From positions 1 to 34,289 of the forward strand of contig JBDNGQ010000212.1 in the NCBI GenBank assembly GCA_041689205.1: DNA of 34,289 nt. Reading direction: 5' to 3'. A program made the position numbers and the translations under genes. Of the stretch, positions 9,281-17,229 are shown piece by piece. The notes beneath the pieces were generated by a model. It did not search any database. It was not told the DNA's origin and saw only the letters and a program-made list of their open reading frames with translations. The DNA is from JAVVEG01 sp041689205. GTDB lineage: Bacteria > Pseudomonadota > Gammaproteobacteria > Pseudomonadales > Pseudohongiellaceae. The stretch's first letter is position 1, and each line of letters opens with the position of its first letter.

Positions 9281-10554
9281 AGTTCCCATGGCAGGAAGGC
9301 AACAGTGCAGAGCTGCTGATTAATGGCGAACAATTCTTCCCACGGGTGTTTGAAAGTATCCGTGCCGCCCGGAAGGAAGTGCTGGTCGAAACCTTTATTG
9401 TCTTTGCGGATGTGGTCGGTCTGGAACTGAAGGCAGCCTTGTTGCAGGCTGTTGCAAATGGTGCCCGCGTTGCAGTCACCGTGGATGGTTATGGAACGGC
9501 AAACCTGAACAACAGCTATATCGCTGAACTCACTGAAGCGGGCATCCATATGCAGGTATTCGATCCCAGACCACGGCTGCTTGGCATGCGTACCAATATG
9601 TTCCGGCGCCTGCATCGCAAGATTGTGGTGGTTGATGGCGAGGTGGCTTTTCTTGGTGGAATTAATTTTGGAGCTGACCATCTTGCGATCAATGGCGCAG
9701 TCAGCAAGCAGGATTATGCGGTGCAGGTGCGTGGTCCAATCGTCGCCGATATTCACAGAGCCTGTCTTGCCCTGCTTAAGCATACCTCGGCTATCACCGC
9801 GCTGCCCTCGCTGAGGCCGGTCACTCGTTTAGTCGGTAAGGCCCACGTGCTACTGGCAATCCGCGATAATGAAACGCACCCCACCGATATTGAAGAGCAG
9901 TACATCCGCGGCATCCGCTCAGCAAGCTATCGTCTGGTGATCGCTAATGCCTACTTCTTCCCCGGTTATCGAATCTTAAGAGAACTTCGTAACGCCGCAC
10001 GAAGAGGCGTGCAGGTGACCCTGATTATGCAGGGGAAGCCCGATATGATCTGGGTGCAGATGTTTACTTCCCTGCTCTACAATTACCTGCTGCGCGAAGG
10101 TATCGCCATCTGGGAATATCATCCGCGACCGCTGCATGGCAAGGTGGCACTGGTCGACAGCGAATGGAGTACTGTCGGCTCCAGCAATCTTGACCCCCTG
10201 AGCATGTCATTGAACCTGGAGGCTAATCTGATAATTCGCGACCCGACCTTTAACCAGCAACTGCATGAGCACCTGATGGACTTGATCAAAACCGAATGTC
10301 GTCAAGTTCCTCCGCGTGTTCCAGCCCGGAGCTATTGGTGGGCGCCGCTGATCTTTCTAAGCTTCCACTTTTTACGCCATTTCCCGGCGATTGTCGGCTG
10401 GCTGCCAGCGCACACACAAATAGTGCAGACGCTCAGCGCCGATGATGCCCCGGCAGAAACAATCCCGGAGGAAACAGCTCCGGCACAAGCAAGCCCGGTA
10501 GAAACAGTCCCGGCAGCACAGTCTTACGCCACAACAAGGAGAAGCGCTGAATGA
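9277..10554 (+). CDS. clsB: cardiolipin synthase B (phospholipase D superfamily)
   Basis: Makes cardiolipin or related phospholipids at the inner membrane by phosphatidyl transfer. ATG 9277 overlaps the ybhP stop (ATGA) and gives MKFPWQEGNSAELLINGEQF, close to E. coli ClsB. The two HKD motifs are intact: RLHRKIVVVDG (His113) and PLHGKVALVDS (His287), each followed by a Gly/Ser-Asn segment (GGINFG, GSSNLDP). The 425-residue protein ends with a hydrophobic patch (WWAPLIFLSFHFLRHF) and then a Pro/Ala/Glu-rich tail built from five 5-residue repeats. Having ClsB inside a glucan operon matches the P. aeruginosa island. Confidence 0.94.
   Translation: MKFPWQEGNSAELLINGEQFFPRVFESIRAARKEVLVETFIVFADVVGLELKAALLQAVANGARVAVTVDGYGTANLNNSYIAELTEAGIHMQVFDPRPRLLGMRTNMFRRLHRKIVVVDGEVAFLGGINFGADHLAINGAVSKQDYAVQVRGPIVADIHRACLALLKHTSAITALPSLRPVTRLVGKAHVLLAIRDNETHPTDIEEQYIRGIRSASYRLVIANAYFFPGYRILRELRNAARRGVQVTLIMQGKPDMIWVQMFTSLLYNYLLREGIAIWEYHPRPLHGKVALVDSEWSTVGSSNLDPLSMSLNLEANLIIRDPTFNQQLHEHLMDLIKTECRQVPPRVPARSYWWAPLIFLSFHFLRHFPAIVGWLPAHTQIVQTLSADDAPAETIPEETAPAQASPVETVPAAQSYATTRRSAE
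10450..10524 (+). repeat. 15-base in-frame tandem repeat, five degenerate copies, clsB tail
   Basis: Five 15-base units starting at 10450, 10465, 10480, 10495 and 10510 encode PAETI, PEETA, PAQAS, PVETV and PAAQS (residues 392-416). Each begins with CCG. They form a flexible tail beyond the conserved ClsB domain. Confidence 0.85.
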
Positions 10555-11510
10555 CGAAACCTCGTTCAAACGCGAAGTTCAAACGCCTGAAGCAGATTGC
10601 CACACTGGTGTTTTTCATTTTGATTGCGGGATTGCTGTTCACGGTAATCCGCAATGTAGACTGGGCAGAGGTGAGTCTGGCACTGCGCGGTTACAGCAGT
10701 ACCATGCTGGCTACTGCTATTGCAATTTCAGCACTCAGCTACTTTGTGTTCAGCAGCTATGATGTGCTGGGCCGCATCTATACCGGCCATCAGCTACCGC
10801 TGCGGCAGGTGTATCCACTGGCTTTCACCGTGTATGCGTTCAATCTGAATTTTGGTGCCTGGGTAGGCAGCCTGGCCCTGCGCTACCGGCTGTATTCACG
10901 CGCCGGGCTCGACATATCCACAATCACGCGCATTCTGACCATCAGCCTGATCAGCAACTGGCTGGGCTATATGCTGCTGGCTGGAACCGTGTTTTCCCTG
11001 CGCCTGATGGATCTGCCTGCCAACTGGCAGATTGGAGTTCCTGCGCTGCAGTTGATCGGCTTTGCGCTGCTGGCGGTATCATTCGCCTATCTGCTGGCCT
11101 GTCGCTTTTCCAAGCGGCGATCATGGCAGTGGCGGGACCATGAAATTATTCTGCCTTCGCTGCAATTCGCACTGCTGCAGGGGCTGCTGGGTGCAGTCAA
11201 CTGGTCGTTAATGGCCGCACTGATTTATGTGCTGCTGCCTGAGCAGGCCTTTTACCCCTCTGTGCTCGGGGTGCTGCTGGTAAGCTCAATTGCCGGAGTA
11301 ATCACTCATATTCCGGCAGGTCTGGGCGTACTGGAAGCGATCTTTCTGGCCCTGCTGCAACATCAGTTTGCTCCGAGTGTGCTGCTGGCCACACTGATTG
11401 TGTACCGGGCAGTGTATTTTTTGCTGCCGCTGGTGTTTGCGCTGATCTTCTATGTACTGCTGGAGCGACACGCAAAAATAAGCCAACCGGCCAAAGAAGA
11501 GCCTGCCTGA
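10551..11510 (+). CDS. ybhN: YbhN-like flippase-domain integral membrane protein
   Basis: A 319-residue polytopic inner-membrane protein of the lysylphosphatidylglycerol synthase TM / flippase-like family (UPF0104). About eight hydrophobic segments are visible, with the family signatures SYFVFSSYDVLGR, FNLNFGAWVGSLALRYRLYSRAGL and AGVITHIPAGLGVLEAIFL. Start ATG 10551 overlaps the clsB stop (ATGA) and has AAGGAG at 10536-10541. The E. coli homologue is also adjacent to clsB. A role in lipid translocation is inference from the family. It ends 7 bases before the end of the converging glgB gene. Confidence 0.9.
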   Translation: MTKPRSNAKFKRLKQIATLVFFILIAGLLFTVIRNVDWAEVSLALRGYSSTMLATAIAISALSYFVFSSYDVLGRIYTGHQLPLRQVYPLAFTVYAFNLNFGAWVGSLALRYRLYSRAGLDISTITRILTISLISNWLGYMLLAGTVFSLRLMDLPANWQIGVPALQLIGFALLAVSFAYLLACRFSKRRSWQWRDHEIILPSLQFALLQGLLGAVNWSLMAALIYVLLPEQAFYPSVLGVLLVSSIAGVITHIPAGLGVLEAIFLALLQHQFAPSVLLATLIVYRAVYFLLPLVFALIFYVLLERHAKISQPAKEEPA

Positions 11511-11517
11511 GTGGCTA

Positions 11518-13785
11518 TCAGACCTCCTTGTCTGACAAGGGTCGCAGGATAAGACAGCCTAAGGGCGGTAGATCCAGCACCAGCGATACCGGCTGACCAT
11601 GAGCCCCTTCATCTTGGGTAGCAAGCTCAATCAGCGTTCCCCCAGCCTGACTTTGGGCTTCCTGATGGCTTCCAGTGCCAGCGCCACTGCCGGCATTGGA
11701 ACCGGCATATTGCTCGGCATCACTGTTCAGCAGCACGATCCACGCTCCTGGCTTCGGCACCCCGATTCGATAACTGCTGCGCGGGACTGGCGTGAAATTA
11801 TGCACCACCAGCACAGGCGCTGCGCTTTCGCCAAACCGCAGCCAGGCATAAACGCTGTTGCCCGGATCGTCCCCGATCAGCCACTGAAAGCCGTTGCTGC
11901 GTTCGTCCCATTGATGCAAGGCCGCTTCCTGCCGATACAGATAATTAAGATCTTTGAGCAGTTTCTGCACGCCTTGATGGTCACTGTAGCGCAGCAGATA
12001 CCAGTCCAGCTCGCGGTCATGATTCCATTCCCGCCAGGAGCCAAATTCGCAGCCCATAAACAATAATTTCTTGCCGGGATGAGTCCACATGAAACTCAGA
12101 TACAGGCGCAGATTGGCAAATTTCTGCCAGCGATCACCGGGCATTTTGTCGAGCAGGGACCGCTTGCCATGCACCACTTCATCGTGTGAAATCGGCAAAA
12201 TAAAATTTTCAGTGAAGGCGTACAGCAGACCAAAGGTGAGCTGGTGATGGTGGTAACGGCGGTTGACCGAATCTTCACTGATGTACTTCAAGGTATCGTG
12301 CATCCAGCCCATATTCCATTTGTAGTCAAAACCCAGACCGCCCTCCTGAGTCGGATGACTGACTCCCGGAAACGCAGTCGACTCCTCTGCGATAACCAGC
12401 GCCCCCGGTACCTCCATTTTCACCACATCGTTCAAATGACGCAGAAAATCGATCACCTCAAGATTCTCTCTGCCGCCGTATTTATTGGGAATCCACTCGT
12501 CCTGTTTGCGTGAATAATCGCGGTACAGCATCGAGGCCACGGCATCCACCCGCAACGCATCCACATGAAACTGACGCAGCCAGTGCAATGCCGAGGCCAG
12601 CATAAAACCATGAACCTCTATGCGCCCAAGATTGTAGATAGCGGTATCCCAGTCCTGATGAAAGCCTTCAAAAGGATGCTCGTATTCATACAGCGCGGTG
12701 CCATCAAAATGACTCAGACCATGCGCATCGGTGGGGAAATGACCTGGCACCCAATCGAGAATCACGCCGAGCCCGGCACCGTGACAGGCATCAACAAAGG
12801 CCGCGAATTCGGCGGGACTGCCAAAGCGGGCTGAGGGTGCAAACTGCGATAACACCTGATAGCCCCATGAGCCACCAAACGGGTGCTCCATGATTGGCAT
12901 CAGTTCAATATGTGTAAAGCCAAGCTCTGTGACATAAGGGATCAGTCGCTCGCTCAGTTCCGACCAGTTGTACATGCGGCCATCACCATCTTCACGCTGC
13001 CAGGAGCCGGCATGCAATTCATAGATGGTCATGGCGGCACTGCGTTGCTGACGCTGCGGGCGTTGCTCTATCCACTCATGATCCTGCCACTGATGGTTCA
13101 ACGGCTCTGCTACCACCGAGCCAGTGGCGGGCGGCGCTTCGGTGCGCAAGGCCATCGGGTCGGCGCGCAATGGCAGCACGCCATGCGGGCCCAGGATTTC
13201 GTATTTGTAGATCTCTCCGGGTTGCAGACGCGGAACAAAAAGCTCCCATATGCCAGCGGGATAACGCAGCCGCATCGGATGTCTGCGGCCATCCCAGCTG
13301 TTGAAGTGGCCAACAATAGAGACCCGCCGCGCATTGGGTGCCCACACGGCAAAGCGCACACCGCTAACGACTGCCACCGTCAGCACCTGAGCACCCAGAC
13401 AGTGAGCAAGGTCGCGGTGGTTGCCTTCGGAAAACAGGTACATATCCATGTCGCCCAACAGCGGACCGAAGCTGTAAGGATCCTCTGTTTCCTGGATGCC
13501 ACTGGCCCAGCGAATACGCAGCAGATAATCCTGCCCTTGCGCCAGCCGGCCGACAAACAAACCGGGAATCTGCGGCTGCTGCAATCGCTGCAGGGTTTCA
13601 CCTGTATTCGAATCGATCAGCTCAAGCTCCAGGGCATCAGGCTGATAGCTGCGTACTACCAGCCCCTCTGCGTCAGCATGAGGGCCCAGTATGGAAAATG
13701 GATTGGCATGCTCTGCGCGCACCAGCGCCTGCGCATCCGCATCGCTGATGGTTAAATTCAGATCGCGGGCTTGGTGACTGCTCAT
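11518..13785 (-). CDS. glgB: 1,4-alpha-glucan branching enzyme
   Basis: GH13 enzyme that introduces alpha-1,6 branches into the glucan made by GlgE or GlgA. The 755-residue protein has an N-terminal CBM48-type region (ANPFSILGPHADAEGLVVRS, then FAVWAPNARRVSIVGHFNSWDGR). The catalytic domain has nucleophile Asp414 in ALRVDAVASMLYRDYSR, Glu467 in VIAEESTAFPGVS and Asp535 in PISHDEVVHGK. Start ATG 13785 overlaps the treS stop (ATGA). The C-terminal beta-domain contains a Gly/Ala/Ser-rich insertion after LLNSDAEQYAGSN, made of 4-residue repeats, which common GlgB proteins lack. Last gene of the glgE-treS-glgB operon. Confidence 0.96.
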   Translation of the reverse strand: MSSHQARDLNLTISDADAQALVRAEHANPFSILGPHADAEGLVVRSYQPDALELELIDSNTGETLQRLQQPQIPGLFVGRLAQGQDYLLRIRWASGIQETEDPYSFGPLLGDMDMYLFSEGNHRDLAHCLGAQVLTVAVVSGVRFAVWAPNARRVSIVGHFNSWDGRRHPMRLRYPAGIWELFVPRLQPGEIYKYEILGPHGVLPLRADPMALRTEAPPATGSVVAEPLNHQWQDHEWIEQRPQRQQRSAAMTIYELHAGSWQREDGDGRMYNWSELSERLIPYVTELGFTHIELMPIMEHPFGGSWGYQVLSQFAPSARFGSPAEFAAFVDACHGAGLGVILDWVPGHFPTDAHGLSHFDGTALYEYEHPFEGFHQDWDTAIYNLGRIEVHGFMLASALHWLRQFHVDALRVDAVASMLYRDYSRKQDEWIPNKYGGRENLEVIDFLRHLNDVVKMEVPGALVIAEESTAFPGVSHPTQEGGLGFDYKWNMGWMHDTLKYISEDSVNRRYHHHQLTFGLLYAFTENFILPISHDEVVHGKRSLLDKMPGDRWQKFANLRLYLSFMWTHPGKKLLFMGCEFGSWREWNHDRELDWYLLRYSDHQGVQKLLKDLNYLYRQEAALHQWDERSNGFQWLIGDDPGNSVYAWLRFGESAAPVLVVHNFTPVPRSSYRIGVPKPGAWIVLLNSDAEQYAGSNAGSGAGTGSHQEAQSQAGGTLIELATQDEGAHGQPVSLVLDLPPLGCLILRPLSDKEV
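11671..11706 (-). repeat. 12-base in-frame tandem repeat, three copies, in glgB
   Basis: Three 12-base units (11695-11706, 11683-11694, 11671-11682, read on the minus strand) encode AGSN, AGSG and AGTG. They lead into a short low-complexity insertion (SHQEAQSQAGG) before the conserved C-terminal strands of GlgB. Confidence 0.75.
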
Positions 13786-16700
13786 GGTTGGTGTTTCCCC
13801 GGAAGCGTTTCAACCAGCTCCGCCAGGCCTTCCAGCGGAACGCTGATCCAGCGTGGACGGTGCTCGATTTCATAAATAATTTCGTAGGCCGCTTTTTCAA
13901 TACTGAACAAGACTACTGCAGCGGCGTCACCCTCAGGATGCTGCCACGCGTGCGCTATTCCGGCGGTGGCGCTGCGGTAGGCGCTCAAAAACGCCTGCCG
14001 TGATGATGCCCGGTAACGCTGCACTATTTCCTGACGGGCTTCATTCGCCTTCTCAGAACTGTCTGTGCTTTGGGCCGTGCGCTGCGCCATCGCCATCGCA
14101 TAATCGATGGACCGCAATACCCCACTAACGTCCTTATAGGGGCTGTGTTTAGCTCGGCGTTCCTCCAGCGAACGGGCGGGTTCGCCTTCGAAATCGATTA
14201 TATAGGCATCACCAAGCACCACCAGCACCTGGCCCAGATGCAGGTCGCCATGCACCCGGATGCGCAGCCCTCCGATGGTCTGATGCGCTAGATCGTCTAT
14301 ATGAGACACAATGCTGCCACAACGCTGCTGCAATTTATCAAGCACCGCATTGCCGCTCTCATCGAGCTCACTGCGCTGCGTCTGCAGGGCATCCAATGCC
14401 GCATTGAACTGCTGTTGGATACTCTGCGACCATGCTTGCGCTTCAGCGGGTCCGGTGTGCTCCACTGCAAAGTCCGCATTATCGCCAGGATTCGAAAGTG
14501 CCACGTGCATTTCACCAAGACGCTGCCCCAGCAGGCTGGCAAAATTCTCCAGATCAAAAAGTGCATTGAACTGGCTCTCCAGCTGAGACAGACCGCCGGC
14601 CAGTTGATCGCGCACCGCCCGAGCCAGAATCACCTGCGTCCATTCCCAGGCATCGCCTTGATTGTCCAGATAGCTCTGCACCACCATCAATGCGAACACT
14701 TCACCTTCGGGACTCACCCGATGCACTTCTCCGAGCATTGCAGCACAATGACTGAAGCCCTGCCGGGTCAGGAAGGCGCCCATTTCCAGTTCGGGGTGTA
14801 TACCACTTTGCACATGGCGGATCAATTTAAGCATCACTTTTTCACCAGCTATCACAGAACTGTTGGATTGCTCGGCAGAAACATAGCTTACTCCCAGATC
14901 AGTGCTGATATCCATGTCCGTGAGCAGTGCGCTGCCGGAGAATTCCACCACCCCGGCATCGGTGTCGATACGGCGGTCAGAGCGCAGGTTTGTTAACACC
15001 GTACGCACAAACTCTTCCACCGTGAAACCATCGGTTAAGTAGCCGACCTGGCGTCCACGTCTTACTCTGGCCATCGCCAGCTGCAGCGACAGCACCCCAG
15101 GTTCGTCTTCATTGATGTAGCCCAGCGGCAGCTGGTAATAATCAACCTTGTCGCCAATACGCACCTCAATCTCACTGAGCAGCACCGGATGGCTGTCGTG
15201 ATCACCTCCAGCAAAGGGCAGTGCGTACATGACTCTCGCCTTAAGTCCGGCGCCGTCACCGGCGAACCAGCGACGTTTGGGCAGCCAGGCGGGCAGCGTT
15301 TCAGTTTCCAGAATCCGTCGCAGCGGCTCGTTCAACAGCTCCTGCAGACTGCGCTTCAGCACCAGCGTCGCCATTTCCGGCATGCGCTCGGGCGGTTCGA
15401 TGTGCCAGCTGGGCATTTGCGTCTGCTCAGCCAGCAGAAACCAGTAGAAACCATAAGGCGGCAGAGTCAGCACATAGTGCAACTGACCAATCGGTGGAAA
15501 CGCACTGCCACCGAGCATCTCTACCGGAACTTTACCTGCCAGCCAGTTCAGATCCAGCTCAACCGCCTGGGCCGCCCGCGACACATTGGCAACGCACAGG
15601 ATAGTGGTGGTCTCAGCATTCTCTCCGGTGTACTCGCGCAGATAAGCAAGAATACGTCGATTTGGCGGGGCCAGCATTTTCAGAGTACCGCGTCCGAAAG
15701 CCTGCTGCTGTTTGCGTACATTCAACATGCGTCGGTACCAGTTGAGCAGCGAATGGGTATCACTGGACTGGGCTTCAACATTAATGGTCTGGAAGCCATA
15801 AAGGGGATCCTGAATCGGTGGCAGCACCAGACTGGCGGGATCACCGCGTGAAAATCCACCATTACGGTCGGTCGACCACTGCATCGGCGTGCGAACCCCA
15901 TCGCGGTCGCCGATGAAAATATTATCGCCCATACCCAGCTCGTCACCGTAGTACAGGGTCGGCGTGCCCGGCATCGACAGCAGCAGACTGGTCAGCAGTT
16001 CTATGCGACGACGGTCTCTTTCAACCAGTGGCGCAAGGCGTCGGCGAATGCCCAGGTTAATGCGTGCACGGCGATCCGACGCATAATAGTTCCACAGATA
16101 ATCGCGCTCCTTGTCGGTAACCATCTCAAGGGTCAGTTCATCATGATTACGCAGGAAAATTGCCCACTGACAATTTGGTGGGATTTCGGGAGTCTGTCGA
16201 AGAATATCAGTAATGGGAAAGCGGTCCTCCTGGGCCAGCGCCATGAACATTCTTGGCATCAGCGGAAAATGAAATGCCATATGGCACTCATCGCCTTCGC
16301 CCTGCGCATTGCCGCCAAAATACAGCTGGGTATCTTCGGGCCATTGATTGGCTTCCGCCAACAACATTCTGTCGGGATACACCCTATCCAGTTCGGCGCG
16401 GATTTTCTTCAAAACCACGTGGGTTTCCGGCAGGTTCTCATTATTGGTGCCGTCGCGTTCAATCAAATACGGAATCGCATCCAGGCGCAGACCATCGATA
16501 CCCAGGTCCAGCCAGAAGCGCATCACCGACAACACTTCTTTGAGCACCTGCGGATTATCAAAATTCAAGTCGGGCTGATGGGAATAAAACCGATGCCAGA
16601 AATACTGACCGGCTACCGGATCCCAGGTCCAGTTGGATTTCTCGGTATCCAGAAAAATAATGCGGGTGCCACTGTATTTCTGATCATCGTCCGACCAGAC

Positions 16701-17117
16701 ATAGTAATTACGTGCTGCGGATCCTTTTTTCGCCCGCCGGGCGCGTTGAAACCAGGGATGTTGATCAGAGGTGTGGTTGATGACCAGTTCGGTAATTACC
16801 CGCAGATCGCGTTTATGCGCCTCGGCAATAAAGCGCCGGGCATCAGCCATGGTGCCGTAGTCAGTATGTACAGCGAGATAATTGGCAATATCATAGCCAT
16901 CATCGCGGCGCGGTGAGGGGTAGAACGGCAGCAGCCAGATCGTGTTGACACCTAGTTCGGCAATATAATCGAGCCTCTGAATAAGCCCGGGGAAATCTCC
17001 AATTCCGTCATTATTCGAGTCGAAAAATGATTTCACATGCACCTGGTAGATAACTGCATCTTTATACCAGAACGGGTCATTGATAAAGGCTGCATTGCGG
17101 TTCTTTCGAGGCATCAT
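13782..17117 (-). CDS. treS: bifunctional trehalose synthase (maltose isomerase) / maltokinase
   Basis: Fusion of TreS, which interconverts trehalose and maltose, with a Pep2-type maltokinase that makes maltose-1-phosphate for GlgE. The TreS half has nucleophile Asp213 in DGLRLDAIPYLIE, Glu255 in LLAEANQW and Asp326 in FLRNHDELTLEM. The kinase half has the catalytic loop HGDLHLGQVL (Asp958) and the metal-binding IDFEGEPARSLEERR. Start ATG 17117 (or the next codon, 17114) gives MMPRKNRNAAFINDPFWYKD and about 1111 residues, as expected for this fusion. The frame stays open to 17306, but that extension is Lys/Gln-rich repeat sequence overlapping glgE and is not considered coding. A weak GAGAG precedes the start. 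Confidence 0.95.
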   Translation of the reverse strand: MMPRKNRNAAFINDPFWYKDAVIYQVHVKSFFDSNNDGIGDFPGLIQRLDYIAELGVNTIWLLPFYPSPRRDDGYDIANYLAVHTDYGTMADARRFIAEAHKRDLRVITELVINHTSDQHPWFQRARRAKKGSAARNYYVWSDDDQKYSGTRIIFLDTEKSNWTWDPVAGQYFWHRFYSHQPDLNFDNPQVLKEVLSVMRFWLDLGIDGLRLDAIPYLIERDGTNNENLPETHVVLKKIRAELDRVYPDRMLLAEANQWPEDTQLYFGGNAQGEGDECHMAFHFPLMPRMFMALAQEDRFPITDILRQTPEIPPNCQWAIFLRNHDELTLEMVTDKERDYLWNYYASDRRARINLGIRRRLAPLVERDRRRIELLTSLLLSMPGTPTLYYGDELGMGDNIFIGDRDGVRTPMQWSTDRNGGFSRGDPASLVLPPIQDPLYGFQTINVEAQSSDTHSLLNWYRRMLNVRKQQQAFGRGTLKMLAPPNRRILAYLREYTGENAETTTILCVANVSRAAQAVELDLNWLAGKVPVEMLGGSAFPPIGQLHYVLTLPPYGFYWFLLAEQTQMPSWHIEPPERMPEMATLVLKRSLQELLNEPLRRILETETLPAWLPKRRWFAGDGAGLKARVMYALPFAGGDHDSHPVLLSEIEVRIGDKVDYYQLPLGYINEDEPGVLSLQLAMARVRRGRQVGYLTDGFTVEEFVRTVLTNLRSDRRIDTDAGVVEFSGSALLTDMDISTDLGVSYVSAEQSNSSVIAGEKVMLKLIRHVQSGIHPELEMGAFLTRQGFSHCAAMLGEVHRVSPEGEVFALMVVQSYLDNQGDAWEWTQVILARAVRDQLAGGLSQLESQFNALFDLENFASLLGQRLGEMHVALSNPGDNADFAVEHTGPAEAQAWSQSIQQQFNAALDALQTQRSELDESGNAVLDKLQQRCGSIVSHIDDLAHQTIGGLRIRVHGDLHLGQVLVVLGDAYIIDFEGEPARSLEERRAKHSPYKDVSGVLRSIDYAMAMAQRTAQSTDSSEKANEARQEIVQRYRASSRQAFLSAYRSATAGIAHAWQHPEGDAAAVVLFSIEKAAYEIIYEIEHRPRWISVPLEGLAELVETLPGKHQP

Positions 17118-17154
17118 TCTCTCGCTTTTTTGGGCTTTAGTTTCCCGGTCTCGT

Positions 17155-17229
17155 TTAACCGACTTTGCTTGTTTGAACTGGTTTTTTAGCTGTTGTTTCT
17201 GCCGATGTTTTTTCTGCTGATGTTTTTTA
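17155..17229 (-). repeat. 15-base repeat tail after the glgE stop (possible former glgE C-terminus)
   Basis: Two near-identical 15-base units (17214-17228 and 17199-17213, one difference) plus a degenerate third lie directly over and after the glgE stop (17227-17229). Read in the glgE frame past its TAA, they encode KTSAE KTSAE TTAKK PVQTS KVG and then a TAA at 17155-17157. In the repeat register the glgE stop TAA occupies the position of GAA in the following units. Confidence 0.7.

Noticed and set aside
11518..11535. Hairpin TCAGAC/GTCTGA between the converging ybhN and glgB ends
   Set aside because: Only 6 bp with no T-run on either strand, and it includes glgB coding bases, so it is not a convincing bidirectional terminator.
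12883..13755. Long open frame (290 codons) on the + strand opposite glgB
   Set aside because: It is antisense to well-supported GlgB domains, has no recognisable protein motif, and reads as the usual shadow of a GC-biased gene. The same applies to the long antisense frames opposite glgX, treY and treS.
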